44,405 nt of DNA from CAYWGR01 sp964458015 (GTDB taxonomy: Bacteria > Planctomycetota > Planctomycetia > Pirellulales > Thermoguttaceae): assembly GCA_964458015.1 (NCBI GenBank), contig CAYWGR010000020.1, forward strand, positions 1-44,405. The letters are read 5' to 3'. Below the pieces are notes generated by a model, which made no database searches, had not been told where the DNA came from, and saw nothing but the letters and a program-made list of their open reading frames with translations. The position numbers and the translations under genes are program-made. Numbering within the stretch: position 1 is the first letter of the stretch; each line of letters opens with the position of its first letter. Positions 15,462 through 24,881 of this stretch are shown in pieces.

Positions 15462-16478
15462 ATGTTCTCTCGCAACATTTTTGCAATATCGTTTTTTTTC
15501 GCTGCCATGACCTTTATGGTTGCCGTCGGCGATAGTTCGGCGCAAGATAAGCCATTGATTCGCATCGGCATCGTCGGACTCGACGCCCACGGCGTACCGT
15601 GGACGCAAATTCTTACCAATTCAAAAACTGATCCGGCGATCCGCGAAATGAAAGTCGTGGCGGCCGTACCGACGTTCAGTCCCGATATTCCCTTCAGCGC
15701 TGACAACATCCAAAAAAACATCCAGTCCATGCGCGACATGGGCGTCGAGATTGTCGATACGATCGAGGCCATGTTGCCGAAAGTGGATGCCATCTTGATT
15801 TTGAGCATCGACGGCCGAAAACATCTGGAGCAAGCCAAGGCGGTTTTCCCCTCGAAAAAGCCCGTTTTCATCGACAAGCCCGTGGCAGCCTCGCTGACCG
15901 ACGTGGTGCGGATCTACAACATGGCCGCGAAAACAGGCACGCCGTTGTTTTCGAATTCGTCGCTCCGCTATAGTCCCGACTATGTAAAAATGTGCAACGA
16001 TCCGCGAGTCGGCCAGGTGCTTGGTTGCGACGCCTACGGCAACAACGCCCCGCTCGAGCCCAGCCATCCCGATTTGTATTACTATGGCATCCACGGCTGC
16101 GAGTTGCTATTTACCATCATGGGTTCCGGCTGTAAAACAGTGAGCCGCGTCAAAACGCCGACGGCGGATCTGGCCTCGGGCGTTTGGGAAGACGGCCGGC
16201 TAGGCACTTTCCGCGGCATTCTCCGGGGTTCGACCGGGTTTGGAGCTACGGTGTTTGGCGACAAGGGCATTGCCCCGGCCGGCAACTTTGGCGGTTACGA
16301 GCCGCTGCTGTTGGAGATTGTCAAATATATCAAGACAGGCAAGCCGCCGGTCACGCCCGAGCAAACGCTGGAAATCTACGCCTTCATGGAGGGCGCCGAC
16401 GAAAGCAAACGCCAAAACGGCGCACCGATTGCCTTGAAAGATGTTTTAGAGAAAGCGAAAAAGGCCGCGGCTGAATAG
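15462..16478 (+). CDS. Gfo/Idh/MocA oxidoreductase with Sec-type signal (5 of 6)
   Basis: A 338-residue protein. The ATG at 15462 follows AAGGGAG; the GTG at 15453 lies inside that ribosome site and is rejected. The N-terminus is a Sec-like signal (FAISFFFAAMTFMVAVGDSSAQ) without twin arginines, unlike the Tat-exported members. The dinucleotide motif is degenerate (IGIVGLDAHGVPW instead of GxGxxG) and EKP is replaced by DKP (VFIDKPVAA). With these changes it may bind NAD(P) differently or have lost redox activity. The rest keeps the family fold (FSNSSLRYSPDY; YYGIHGCELLFTIMG). It is followed after 19 bp by the aldose epimerase. Confidence 0.8.
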   Translation: MFSRNIFAISFFFAAMTFMVAVGDSSAQDKPLIRIGIVGLDAHGVPWTQILTNSKTDPAIREMKVVAAVPTFSPDIPFSADNIQKNIQSMRDMGVEIVDTIEAMLPKVDAILILSIDGRKHLEQAKAVFPSKKPVFIDKPVAASLTDVVRIYNMAAKTGTPLFSNSSLRYSPDYVKMCNDPRVGQVLGCDAYGNNAPLEPSHPDLYYYGIHGCELLFTIMGSGCKTVSRVKTPTADLASGVWEDGRLGTFRGILRGSTGFGATVFGDKGIAPAGNFGGYEPLLLEIVKYIKTGKPPVTPEQTLEIYAFMEGADESKRQNGAPIALKDVLEKAKKAAAE

Positions 16479-16497
16479 AAGCAAGGTTTTGTGAACT

Positions 16498-17559
16498 ATG
16501 GCGAATACTTCTTGTGTTGAAAAAGATCGATGGGGAACAACGGCCGAAGGTCTGGCCGTGGATCGCTACACCTTGCGAAACGCCCACGGCGCGTTGGCCC
16601 GAATCATCACCTACGGGGCGACCGTTACCGAACTTTGGATGCCGGACCGGTCTGGAAACTCGGAAGACATCGTCCTCGGGTTCGACGATTTGCCGCCCTA
16701 CGAAACGCAAAGTCCCTATTTCGGCTGCATCGTGGGCCGCGTGGCATTTCGCATTGCCGGCGGTGAGTTTTCGCTCGACCGCGAAACGTATCAACTCTCG
16801 CGGAACGATGGCCCTCACCACATGCACGGCGGACATCGCAGCTTCAGCCGCCGTGTTTGGCAAGCCGAGCCCATCTCGCAACCAGATGGCCCCGCCGTCC
16901 GCTTCGCCTTGCATAGCCCCGAAGGTGATGAAGGGTATCCCGGCACTCTGGATGTCGTTGTTATTTACACCTTGACGAACGACAACGAACTGCGAATCGA
17001 GTACCAAGCATCCACGGATCGGCCCACGCTCGTCAACATGACGCATCACAGCTATTTCAATCTGGCCCGCGACGGCCGAGGCGACGTACTTGGCCATGTG
17101 CTGCAACTTGATGCTGACCGTTGGATCCCGGCCGAGGAACCGGATTTGCCCTCGGGCGCAGTGGCCCATGTCGAACAAACGCCTTACGACTTCCGAGAAC
17201 CGACACGGATCGGCGCCCGTATCCAACAAACGACCCCAAAAACGCAAGGTTACGATTTGTGTTATCTGCACAATCATCCCGATGGGAAACTTGCCCACGT
17301 AGCCATGCTTAGCGATCCAGCGAGCGGCCGACGGATGGATGTGTTGACGACCGAGCCGGCGATTGTGCTCTACACGGGCAATTATCTCGACGGCAGCTTG
17401 AAGGGCAAGCGAGGTCAATGTTATGGCAAACATGCCGGCGTATGCTTGGAAACCGGCCGTCCGCCCGATGCGGTGCATCACCCGCACTTCCCTTCCACGA
17501 TCCTTCGTCCGGGAGTAGACTACCGGCATACGTGCATTTACCGGTTCTCGACTCAATAG
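16498..17559 (+). CDS. galM: Aldose 1-epimerase (mutarotase)
   Basis: A 353-residue cytoplasmic mutarotase that interconverts alpha and beta anomers before phosphorylation or oxidation. The two catalytic residues are in place: His184 in MTHHSYFNL and Glu318 in GVCLETGRPPDA. The substrate loop HMHGG (108-112) is also present. Around the catalytic glutamate the common LETQHFPDAPN reads LETGRPPDAVH, and NLTNHSYFNL reads NMTHHSYFNL, which may reflect a different sugar preference. It lies directly before the FGGY kinase (9-bp gap), as expected in a sugar-use operon. Confidence 0.92.
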   Translation: MANTSCVEKDRWGTTAEGLAVDRYTLRNAHGALARIITYGATVTELWMPDRSGNSEDIVLGFDDLPPYETQSPYFGCIVGRVAFRIAGGEFSLDRETYQLSRNDGPHHMHGGHRSFSRRVWQAEPISQPDGPAVRFALHSPEGDEGYPGTLDVVVIYTLTNDNELRIEYQASTDRPTLVNMTHHSYFNLARDGRGDVLGHVLQLDADRWIPAEEPDLPSGAVAHVEQTPYDFREPTRIGARIQQTTPKTQGYDLCYLHNHPDGKLAHVAMLSDPASGRRMDVLTTEPAIVLYTGNYLDGSLKGKRGQCYGKHAGVCLETGRPPDAVHHPHFPSTILRPGVDYRHTCIYRFSTQ

Positions 17560-17568
17560 GATGACGTT

Positions 17569-19068
17569 ATGAGCTATCTCGGTCTCGATATCGGCACCAC
17601 GGGATGCAAGGCGGCGGTATTCAACGACAAAGGCCGGCTGCTGGCGTTGGCCTATCGCGAATATCCGCTGCTCACTCCCCATCCCGGCTGGGCCGAGCTA
17701 GATTCCGAGCGCGTGTGCCGGGATTGCCGCGATGTCATTCGCGAGGCGGCAGCCGCCCAACCCTCCGACCCCATTCAGGCGTTGGGCATCTCTTGTCAGG
17801 GCGAAGCTTTCACGCCGGTAGATGCTCACGGCCGCATCCAAGGCAACGGCATGGTTTCGTCCGACGCCCGAGCCGTCGAGATTGTCTCGTCGTTCAGCCG
17901 CGAGTTTGGCGCCGAGCGGCTTTACGACCTGACCGGCCACACGCCGCACCCGATGTTCACGCTCTTCAAACTGCTTTGGCTCAAGCAAAATCAACCGGAA
18001 GCATTTGCCTCGGCGCATAAGTTCCTATGCTTTGAAGATTTATTCCAGCAGCAGCTTGGGCTCGATCCGGCGATCAGTTGGCCGCTGGCCGGCCGCACCA
18101 TGTTCTTCAACGTTCGCACCCATGAGTGGTCCAAGGAGATATTGCAAACCCTAGACCTCGATCCCTCGCGGCTTGCACGGCCAATGGCCTCGGGCAGGGT
18201 GGTCGGAACAATTTCCGCCGCGATCGCGCAAGAACTCGGCCTGCCGAACGGCGTCATCGTGGCCACCGGCGGACACGATCAACCTTGCGGCGCGTTGGGC
18301 GCGGGAGCGGTCGAGCCGGGCATGGCCATGTATGCTTCCGGCACCGTCGAATGCGTGTGTCCGATGTTCGAGCAACTGCGACTCAGCCAGGAGCTCTATC
18401 GGGCAAACCTTTGCACCTATGATTTTACCGTGCCGGGCGCCTATTCCACGGTTTTTTTCAGCCTAACCGGCGGGAATATCTTGCGTTGGTTCCGCGATCA
18501 GTGGGGACAGCCCGAACTGGCCGAGGCCGCGCGTTCCGGCGTCGACGTTTACACTTTGCTTACCCGCTCGATGTCCTCCGAGCCCACTAATCTGCTGGTA
18601 TTGCCCTATTTCACGCCCTCCGGCACGCCGTATTTCGATGCCAACACGCCCGGCGCAATCCTCGGCTTGCGTTTGAGCACATCACGCAATGAGGTGTTGC
18701 GAGCGCTCGTCGAAGGCGTGGCTATGGAGATGCGATTGAACTTCGAGATCCTCCATGAGTCGGGGCTGGATATTCGCCAACTTCGCGCCATCGGCGGCGG
18801 TGCTAAGAGCGAAACCCTCGTGCAACTCAAGGCCGACGTGTTGAACCGCCCCATTGTCACCTTGGAAGTCACCGAGGCCGGATGTCTGGGTGCGGCCATG
18901 TTGGCTTGTGCCGCGCAAACGGGCGTTTCTCCTCGCATTCTGGCCAACCAATGGGTCAAAACCAGGCACACCATCGAGCCCGACGCTCGTCGAGCCGCCG
19001 TTTATAACGATCGTTTCAACAAGTATCGAGAACTTTATCCCGCCATCCGGGATTATTGGAATTCATAA
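17569..19068 (+). CDS. FGGY-family carbohydrate kinase (xylulokinase-like)
   Basis: A 499-residue sugar kinase of the usual length for the family. The N-terminal phosphate motif is LGLDIGTTGCKAAVF (Asp7, Gly9, Thr10), the catalytic base is Asp237 in GGHDQPCGALG, and the C-terminal ATP-binding signature is RAIGGGAKSETLVQLKADV. Xylulokinases usually have GQMHG at the sugar site; this protein has SCQGEAF there, so xylulose is not assured and another ketose such as fuculose or ribulose is possible. It precedes the isomerase-like gene by 20 bp, supporting an isomerise-then-phosphorylate route. Confidence 0.88.
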   Translation: MSYLGLDIGTTGCKAAVFNDKGRLLALAYREYPLLTPHPGWAELDSERVCRDCRDVIREAAAAQPSDPIQALGISCQGEAFTPVDAHGRIQGNGMVSSDARAVEIVSSFSREFGAERLYDLTGHTPHPMFTLFKLLWLKQNQPEAFASAHKFLCFEDLFQQQLGLDPAISWPLAGRTMFFNVRTHEWSKEILQTLDLDPSRLARPMASGRVVGTISAAIAQELGLPNGVIVATGGHDQPCGALGAGAVEPGMAMYASGTVECVCPMFEQLRLSQELYRANLCTYDFTVPGAYSTVFFSLTGGNILRWFRDQWGQPELAEAARSGVDVYTLLTRSMSSEPTNLLVLPYFTPSGTPYFDANTPGAILGLRLSTSRNEVLRALVEGVAMEMRLNFEILHESGLDIRQLRAIGGGAKSETLVQLKADVLNRPIVTLEVTEAGCLGAAMLACAAQTGVSPRILANQWVKTRHTIEPDARRAAVYNDRFNKYRELYPAIRDYWNS

Positions 19069-19088
19069 CATTGACAGGAGATGACGCG

Positions 19089-20471
19089 ATGATTCGTCCC
19101 ACGGTTGGTTTCATTGTTTACGGCATTCACAAAGACGGGCTCCAAGATCCGATGGGTCGCCCCTTTATCGACGATGCGATGATCGCACAATCCAAAAAGG
19201 CTTTAGCGGATCGCGGCCTCCAACTCGTCGAACACGACGTTGTCGTGGCCACCAAGCAAGAAGCCCGCACGGCCTTGAAAAAGATGAAGGACGATGACCG
19301 GATCGACTGTGTTGTGTTGTTTTCCGGCACCTGGGTATGGTCGGCCCACATGATAGCCGCGTTGCGCGATTTCACCATGACAGGCAAGGGTTTGCTCATC
19401 TGGACGCATCCCGGTTCGCAAGGTTGGCGACCTGTCGGTGGTCTGGTCCTGCACGGTGCGTTGCTCGAAATCGGCATCCCGCACAAGTTCGTCTACGGCC
19501 GGGCCTCGGAACCTGCGGAAGTCGATCAAATTGCCGGTTTCTGCCGCGCTGCCCACATGCGTAACTGGCTCAACATGTCGACGATTGGCACGTTCGGCGG
19601 GCGTGGCATGGGCCAAACCTGCGGCGCAGCCGATCCGAGCCAGTGGATGAAAATGTTCGGCGTCGATATCGACTCGCGCGACACCTCCGAACTGCTCCAC
19701 ACGGCTCAGCAGATCGGCGACGACGAACTGGCTGCTATCGAACCACGGATTCGTAAGCTCTTTGGTGCAATGCCCGAGAAAAATATCGTCAACGAACGTT
19801 CTTTGCGTTTGTATCTGGCAATTAAAAAGCTGGTGGCGAAAAACCAATGGGATTTCTACACGATCCAGTCGTTCCCCGGCCTTGGCGACGAATACGGCGC
19901 CACCTGTTTTGCCCAAAGCATGATGCTGGAGGACGGCGTCGGCTGCTCGACCCTTGGCGATTTCAATACCGCGATGACGGTGTTGCTATTGACCAAGTTG
20001 AGCCATGAGCCTGTCTATTACGGAGATTTGCAGCACATCGAAAAGTCTAGCCGAGAGATCAAAATCATCGGCGATGGCGCGTGTCCGCCGTCGTTAGCCT
20101 GCAAATTAGGCCCAGCCGGATTCGCCGAACATGGTATTCCGACCGAAGGCGAGGCCGGCGGTCTTTCGATCAAGCTTGTTTGCAAGGCAGGGGAGGGCGT
20201 GCTGGCGAGGCTTGGCCGCGTCGATGGCCGGTTTACGATGGTCATCACGCGCTGTTCGATTTTCGAGCCGCCTGCCGATCAGCTTGAAGCCCGCAAAAAG
20301 GAGTGCGGAATTCCCTTCTGGCCGCACGGTTTTGTGACGGCCCATTGCGATATCGACAAGATGCTCAAGCATTGGACCAACGAATACGCCTGCCTCGGCT
20401 ACGGCGAGTATTTGTATAACGATCTCATCGAGTTTTGTGAAATGACCGGCATCGAGGCGATATTGCCGTAG
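19089..20471 (+). CDS. L-fucose/L-arabinose isomerase family protein
   Basis: A 460-residue protein whose ATG at 19089 follows ACAGGAG at a good distance. It has the three-domain plan of the fucose/arabinose isomerases: an N-terminal Rossmann-like part (TVGFIVYGIHKDGLQDP), a middle domain, and a C-terminal metal-binding part with GLGDEYGATCFAQ, LEDGVGCSTLGDFNTAMT and WPHGFVTAHCDIDKM. The acidic and histidine residues in these last segments correspond to the usual manganese-site region. It is shorter than FucI (about 590) and AraA (about 500), as many unassigned relatives are. It would convert an aldose to the ketose used by the kinase before it. Confidence 0.82.
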   Translation: MIRPTVGFIVYGIHKDGLQDPMGRPFIDDAMIAQSKKALADRGLQLVEHDVVVATKQEARTALKKMKDDDRIDCVVLFSGTWVWSAHMIAALRDFTMTGKGLLIWTHPGSQGWRPVGGLVLHGALLEIGIPHKFVYGRASEPAEVDQIAGFCRAAHMRNWLNMSTIGTFGGRGMGQTCGAADPSQWMKMFGVDIDSRDTSELLHTAQQIGDDELAAIEPRIRKLFGAMPEKNIVNERSLRLYLAIKKLVAKNQWDFYTIQSFPGLGDEYGATCFAQSMMLEDGVGCSTLGDFNTAMTVLLLTKLSHEPVYYGDLQHIEKSSREIKIIGDGACPPSLACKLGPAGFAEHGIPTEGEAGGLSIKLVCKAGEGVLARLGRVDGRFTMVITRCSIFEPPADQLEARKKECGIPFWPHGFVTAHCDIDKMLKHWTNEYACLGYGEYLYNDLIEFCEMTGIEAILP

Positions 20472-20491
20472 GATTGGCGGAGAAAAAGGCC

Positions 20492-21568
20492 ATGGCCGAC
20501 GTATTGTTAAAAGACTACCGCCCGGAATGTTTGCTGAAAGTTGCCGAACATACTCCACGGCAGGCGCGTTTTCCCGTGGTCGATGCCCACAATCATCTTT
20601 TCGGCGATTTGCCGGCCGAAAAACTGATCGAACTGATGGACGCGGTTGGCGTTGAAACGTGGATCAACGTGACCGGCAACACCACGATGCCTCTGGTGAA
20701 CAACACCTACAGCATTGCCCGCCGCGGGCTGGAATGTTTTTTGGATAATTACGTGCGTCGCTATCCCGGCCGTTTTGCCGCCATGACAATGGCGGATTTT
20801 GCCCAATGGGGCGATCCCGTTTTGCTGAAAGACGAGGATTTTGCCAAACGATGCATCGACTCTTTGGAGCGTGATGTAGCCGCCGGTGCACGAGGTCTTA
20901 AAGTGACCAAGGAGTTGGGCCTCTATTTTCGCGACCGTTCTGACGCCATGTTGCGAGTGGATGATGAGCGGTTCGATCCGATTTGGGACAAGGCCGGCCG
21001 GTTGGGAATCCCCGTTTTGATCCACGTTTCTGATCCAATCGGCTTTTTTCAGCCGATCGACGGCAGGAATGAGCATTACCTGACGTTGCAGGAATTTCCC
21101 AACTGGAGTTTCGCTGGCTCTCACTTCAGCAAAGCGGAATTGTTGGAGCAGCGGAATCGGTTGATCGCCCGGCATCCGGAAACGACGTTCCTTTTACCGC
21201 ATGTAGCCAACATGCCGGAAGATCTGGCATTGGTCGGCGCGTGGCTCGATGCTTATCCCAACGTGCTGATCGACTTTTCGGCCCGGATTGACGAACTAGG
21301 CCGCCAACCCTATACGGCCCGCGAGTTTATGATCCGCTATCAGGATCGCATTCTCTTCGGGCTGGATATGCCGGTCTCGGCCGACGCGTATCGGTGCTAT
21401 TTCCGTTTTATGGAAACGCGCGACGAATACTTCGACTACCCCGACTATATCGGCCGTTTCGGCGTTTACTCGCGTTGGAAAATCTTCGGACTAAATCTTC
21501 CTGATGACGTGCTGCGAAAAATCTATCGCGACAATGCCCGCCGCGCGATTCTCAAGTCAACGGACTGA
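20492..21568 (+). CDS. Amidohydrolase-2 family TIM-barrel hydrolase
   Basis: A 358-residue cytoplasmic metal hydrolase; the ATG at 20492 is preferred over the TTG at 20474, with GGCGGAG upstream. The metal site begins with FPVVDAHNHLFGD (HxH) and continues with IPVLIHVSD, FLLPHVANM and the aspartate in ILFGLDMP. Relatives include lactonases of oxidative fucose/rhamnose pathways, decarboxylases and uronate isomerase-like enzymes. As the last gene of the sugar operon it may open an aldonolactone made by the dehydrogenases upstream; this is inference from context. Confidence 0.8.
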   Translation: MADVLLKDYRPECLLKVAEHTPRQARFPVVDAHNHLFGDLPAEKLIELMDAVGVETWINVTGNTTMPLVNNTYSIARRGLECFLDNYVRRYPGRFAAMTMADFAQWGDPVLLKDEDFAKRCIDSLERDVAAGARGLKVTKELGLYFRDRSDAMLRVDDERFDPIWDKAGRLGIPVLIHVSDPIGFFQPIDGRNEHYLTLQEFPNWSFAGSHFSKAELLEQRNRLIARHPETTFLLPHVANMPEDLALVGAWLDAYPNVLIDFSARIDELGRQPYTAREFMIRYQDRILFGLDMPVSADAYRCYFRFMETRDEYFDYPDYIGRFGVYSRWKIFGLNLPDDVLRKIYRDNARRAILKSTD

Positions 21569-21583
21569 TGCCATCTACTATCA

Positions 21584-21898
21584 TCAACCGTACCAGGGGC
21601 GTTTGCGGCTCTTGACATTTTGCAAACTTTCGATGGTGATTTTCACGTCTGATTCGACCTGGAAATCAAACATTCCCGCAACGATAAAATCGGCGCCATG
21701 GCGGAACACATAGGGAAACGCCATTCTCGGCCGAATGGATCCTGCCGCCATTACCTTGAAGGCGATCCAGGGCTTCTTCACGTTTTCCATGAAAGCCGCC
21801 AACTCTTCGGGATTTCCATCCCTGGACAAAGTTGCTTCGTACTCCTCCGCGTTCTCTCCAATCGTGCAGGCAATGCACGCTCCAATAATGATCTTCAC
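21584..21898 (-). pseudogene. C-terminal fragment of a probable TIM-barrel protein
   Basis: A 104-codon frame starting with GTG, rich in what looks like the end of a TIM barrel: KPWIAFKVMAAGSIRPRMAF, then FRHGADFIVAGMFDFQVESD and SLQNVKSRKR. The pattern of a strand ending in AGMFDFQV near the C-terminus fits uncharacterised planctomycete TIM-barrel proteins of about 280-300 residues, so roughly the first two thirds seem missing. Its frame is continuous with the stop of the gene at 21929, and no good ribosome site is present. It ends 16 bp from the convergent amidohydrolase. A genuine small protein cannot be excluded. Confidence 0.5.
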
Positions 21899-21928
21899 CG
21901 CAACATCTCTCGAAAAAAGTCTTATTCC

Positions 21929-22834
21929 TCATTGTGCATGGAGCGGTTGGTCACCAACTTCGGCGATCCATGAGCGTGTCCAGTTGACGGCCTCCAGGTT
22001 TAGGTCGCAAAGGCCGGCCGCCAGAAAAATCATTCCCTCGATGCGACCTTCGCGAAGCCACTTCAGCGCGAGTTCGCACTGTTTTTTCATCAAGGGAATG
22101 GGCATCGGCTTCCCTTTGCCGGCAAAGTCCCACATATACAATCCCAATAGGATACGTTTGCCTGGTGCAAGGGCTTGCAACTTGGCGAAGTTGTCCTCTA
22201 GGTGAGCCAGATCCGCTGGATCCCAGGTCCAAAGGGACACGATGTCGCAATATTTCAGATGAGGAATGATTTGCTTGTCCAATTGGTGGGTATATACCAC
22301 GACGCCCAGGTCAAGTTTCCGTCCATTGATGTCCAATCGTTTGCGGAGTTGCTCCAGTTCTTTGGTCGATAGCGAAGCGGGCGTTTCCTCGGTCGGACTT
22401 TTAGGCACATAGCCTAGTTGGAAGCGAAAGAAATCGTCCATGAAGACACCGGTAATGTTGGGCATTTTCGCCGCCAGCGAGAAGACATGGTCCCGCTCGC
22501 TTTCCGAGGTTGTTCCTCCGTCTCCCGTCACAGACCACATGACTCTCTTGGTAGTCCGAAAGGATTCGGCATATTGATCGAGCGGCGGTTTTGGATTTGC
22601 GCCGTAACGGAGCATGATAATGTTCGGCACCCCTAACCACTTTGCACCGGCGACAGGCGTCATGGTAGATTTTCCAGGAAGTCCCCACTGATTGTTGTAG
22701 GATCCTTCATAATGTGCCCAGACCCACATCGTATCGCGAACCGTTGGAGTGTCACCGGCCACAACCGGCGAATCTGGGTAACAAAGGGTAAACAGCGATC
22801 CCATCAGTGCTGCTAAAGATACAAAACGTCTCAT
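21929..22834 (-). CDS. Secreted protein, possibly a glycosidase-like TIM barrel
   Basis: A 301-residue exported protein: signal peptide MRRFVSLAALMGSLFTLC near the N-terminus and AGGAGAAATCG just before the ATG. No family was recognised with confidence. The pattern of segments (RDTMWVWAHYEGSYNNQWG; IIMLRYGANPKPP; ITGVFMDDFFRFQLG; LDLGVVVYTHQLD; KRILLGLYMWDFAGKG; EGMIFLAAGLCDLNLEAVNW) is that of an eight-stranded barrel with an acidic pair (DD) at the end of strand 4, as in many glycoside hydrolases. It is the last intact gene of the minus-strand cassette that starts with the sigma factor at 27460, suggesting a role in using the same glycan. Confidence 0.6.
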   Translation of the reverse strand: MRRFVSLAALMGSLFTLCYPDSPVVAGDTPTVRDTMWVWAHYEGSYNNQWGLPGKSTMTPVAGAKWLGVPNIIMLRYGANPKPPLDQYAESFRTTKRVMWSVTGDGGTTSESERDHVFSLAAKMPNITGVFMDDFFRFQLGYVPKSPTEETPASLSTKELEQLRKRLDINGRKLDLGVVVYTHQLDKQIIPHLKYCDIVSLWTWDPADLAHLEDNFAKLQALAPGKRILLGLYMWDFAGKGKPMPIPLMKKQCELALKWLREGRIEGMIFLAAGLCDLNLEAVNWTRSWIAEVGDQPLHAQ

Positions 22835-22929
22835 CGATTTCTCCTGGTTGTAAGAGTCAATCCCACAACTGTGTTTGGATTCGCTTTAAGAGCGGTTCCA
22901 ATGAGTAAGTGGATACGGACAAAAAAAGG

Positions 22930-23988
22930 TCAGTGATTGAATGCACCGGCATCGATTGGCTCGGCATCTTTGCGGTTGCAAAGGTGTGTGTTAATGGTCA
23001 GGTCGATTGTGTATCCGATGTGCCGCACGGAGCCATCACACAGGGCCATATTGAAGCCGCTCGCATGGGCGCTGCCCCAGACAAAACGGGTCCAACTGCC
23101 CGGCGTGTCTTGCATGGGCCGCATTGTCGGATCCGTCGTTGCCCAACGAATGATGGCCTCATTAGCGCCCATATAGGCGGTTACATTGTCGCCGGGGGCC
23201 TCGCCGGTTGTGTAGGCGTCGGGCACCAGATACTTTTCGCCGAACAGGTACGTGTTGCTCGCGCCGTCGCGGATTTGGTCTAACGAAACCATGCTGCCTG
23301 GGTGAAATATCCCGGTAGCGAAGGAGGCGATCTTGACAAAATTACTATGGCCCTCCGCCGATAGCCCCTGAGCACGATTGTCGGGGCCGTTCATATTGAA
23401 TGTTGAGCCATGCGTGCCGCAATGATTGTTGACATCATCACCGCCATTGCCTGCGTAATCATTTCGGGCATAGAGCGGTGTGGTATCGGAATAGCGGGGC
23501 GGGGCCAATGTCTGGAGTTTATACCCATAGGCATTGTAGCCGATGGCCGGGCGGCGTGTGGGACAATACATTACCGACAGCGGCGTGGCGCACATTTGCG
23601 ATGCAGCCGCGGTCTTTGTCGGTGTGGTAGACGTCGACTTTCCTAATTGCAATCCCCAGAGGCTCTGCTGTTCCATGTAGGGCAGCAAATTATACAGACA
23701 GCCGCCCGATTGGCGCCAGTCGACGCCCTGTTCCGGGTCGCCGATCCAATAGGCGCCCCAGCCGCCCGCGGGAAACCAGCCGATGGTGGTGTGGTGACTA
23801 TGGGCCGCCAGGGCAAGTTGTTTCAAGTTGTTTGAACATTGAAGCCGCCTCGCCGCCTCACGCGCCGCCTGAACGGCCGGCAACAACAACGAAATCAAAA
23901 TGCCGATGATCGTAATCACGACCAAAAGTTCGACCAGGGTAAATGCGGATTTGAGATGGTGGATTTTGGATGGTGGATTTGCAGACAT
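22930..23988 (-). CDS. DUF1559 pseudopilin-like protein (copy 1)
   Basis: The protein has 352 residues from the ATG at 23988, preceded by GGGGAG. A short leader (MSANPPSKIHHLKS) is followed by the prepilin-type signal AFTLVELLVVITIIGILISL and the planctomycete hallmark LLPAVQAAREAARR. The C-terminal domain ends with the H-x9-DG motif in SAHASGFNMALCDGSVRHIG. The leader predicts cleavage by a prepilin peptidase and assembly as a type II/IV pseudopilin, but the cellular role of this very large planctomycete family is unknown. The leader DNA contains 7-bp (GGATGGT-like) repeats. It follows the PEP-CTERM gene at 24078 in the same cassette. Confidence 0.9.
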   Translation of the reverse strand: MSANPPSKIHHLKSAFTLVELLVVITIIGILISLLLPAVQAAREAARRLQCSNNLKQLALAAHSHHTTIGWFPAGGWGAYWIGDPEQGVDWRQSGGCLYNLLPYMEQQSLWGLQLGKSTSTTPTKTAAASQMCATPLSVMYCPTRRPAIGYNAYGYKLQTLAPPRYSDTTPLYARNDYAGNGGDDVNNHCGTHGSTFNMNGPDNRAQGLSAEGHSNFVKIASFATGIFHPGSMVSLDQIRDGASNTYLFGEKYLVPDAYTTGEAPGDNVTAYMGANEAIIRWATTDPTMRPMQDTPGSWTRFVWGSAHASGFNMALCDGSVRHIGYTIDLTINTHLCNRKDAEPIDAGAFNH

Positions 23989-24017
23989 ACAACATCTCCC
24001 CGTGAGAAATAAGGACG

Positions 24018-24059
24018 GGTGGACGGGGATGCACGTATTGCGTACATCCGCCATCCACC
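24018..24059. repeat. Stem-loop between PEP-CTERM and DUF1559 genes, built from 7-bp units
   Basis: GGTGGACGGGGATG (24018-24031) pairs with CATCCGCCATCCACC (24045-24059) with a few mismatches around a 13-base loop. The right arm is made of CATCCGC/CATCCAC units with a 7-bp period. It lies 19 bp after the PEP-CTERM stop and just upstream of the DUF1559 ribosome site. Confidence 0.7.
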
Positions 24060-24077
24060 ATCCAATATCCGATATGT

Positions 24078-24881
24078 TTACTTTTGCTTCCGCCATGTGT
24101 AAGCCAATAGACTGACCAGTCCTATACCTAGCAGTATAAGGCACGATGGCTCGGGTATGCCTGCCAGGGACTTCACCTCTGCAGCCGACAATGCATTGTT
24201 GTAGATGCGGATGTCGTCCAACGAACCTTTGTAGTATTGGCCATACACCGGTATGCTTCCAAACCGCAAGTCATCGGGGTTCGAGGGATTTGCGTACATG
24301 CGATCGATTACCGAAGTTGTGGTGGCAAGAGTACCCTTCAGATCGCCACCGACATAAAAGTTGCGGTTTATGCCATCGAACGTTATGGTCATGTTATGCC
24401 AACCGTCTTGCGTGGGCATGATATTAGTCCACCAGTTTCGGTCGCTGCCATCGGACTGACTGAAGGCAAAACCGCCGTTTTGGCTACTATAGAGGGCCGC
24501 ATATCCGCCCTTGAGATCCGCTCCATTGTCAAAGTTGATAATGCGCTGAGTAGCGACACCCGTGTTGCCGCCCCAGTTCATCCACCAAGAAAGCGTATAG
24601 TTGGAACCAGCCAACGCAAGTGCAGCGTGGTATCCGACATCAACGTAATCGTTGCTCCCGTCGAAGGTCAAAGCGCCGAAACCGATCCTTCCGGTCGTAT
24701 AGACGGCGGCGCCGCTAATCGTGCCGTTGTAACTATTTCCGGACGAGTCCAGGGCCGTGCCTGTCCCGGTTCCCGACGACGCTTCGTCGAACGTCCAATG
24801 GCCGATCAAGTCCGCTCGGACCGTGGAAACCGCGAATGCCATGATGGCGACCGTCAACGCCACGTTCGTAATTTGTCTCAC
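24078..24881 (-). CDS. PEP-CTERM sorted LamG-domain protein
   Basis: A 267-residue exported protein. The GTG at 24881 is chosen because AAGGAG precedes it by 7 bp and a signal peptide follows directly (TNVALTVAIMAFAVSTVRA). The in-frame ATG at 25130 also has a strong AAGGAGG, but would put 83 residues before the signal peptide. The body is a classical LamG sandwich: LIGHWTFDEASSG, YTLSWWMNWGG, WHNMTITFDG, FYVGGDLKG, GSLDDIRIYNNALSAAEV. The end is IPEPSCL, a helix (ILLGIGLVSLLAYTW) and RKQK. It should be an exosortase substrate displayed outside the cell, probably binding a glycan. It lies between FecR/LamG and DUF1559 genes. Confidence 0.9.
   Translation of the reverse strand: MRQITNVALTVAIMAFAVSTVRADLIGHWTFDEASSGTGTGTALDSSGNSYNGTISGAAVYTTGRIGFGALTFDGSNDYVDVGYHAALALAGSNYTLSWWMNWGGNTGVATQRIINFDNGADLKGGYAALYSSQNGGFAFSQSDGSDRNWWTNIMPTQDGWHNMTITFDGINRNFYVGGDLKGTLATTTSVIDRMYANPSNPDDLRFGSIPVYGQYYKGSLDDIRIYNNALSAAEVKSLAGIPEPSCLILLGIGLVSLLAYTWRKQK

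Noticed and set aside
16384..17682. A 432-codon open frame on the minus strand
   Set aside because: Antisense to the mutarotase gene; no recognisable features.
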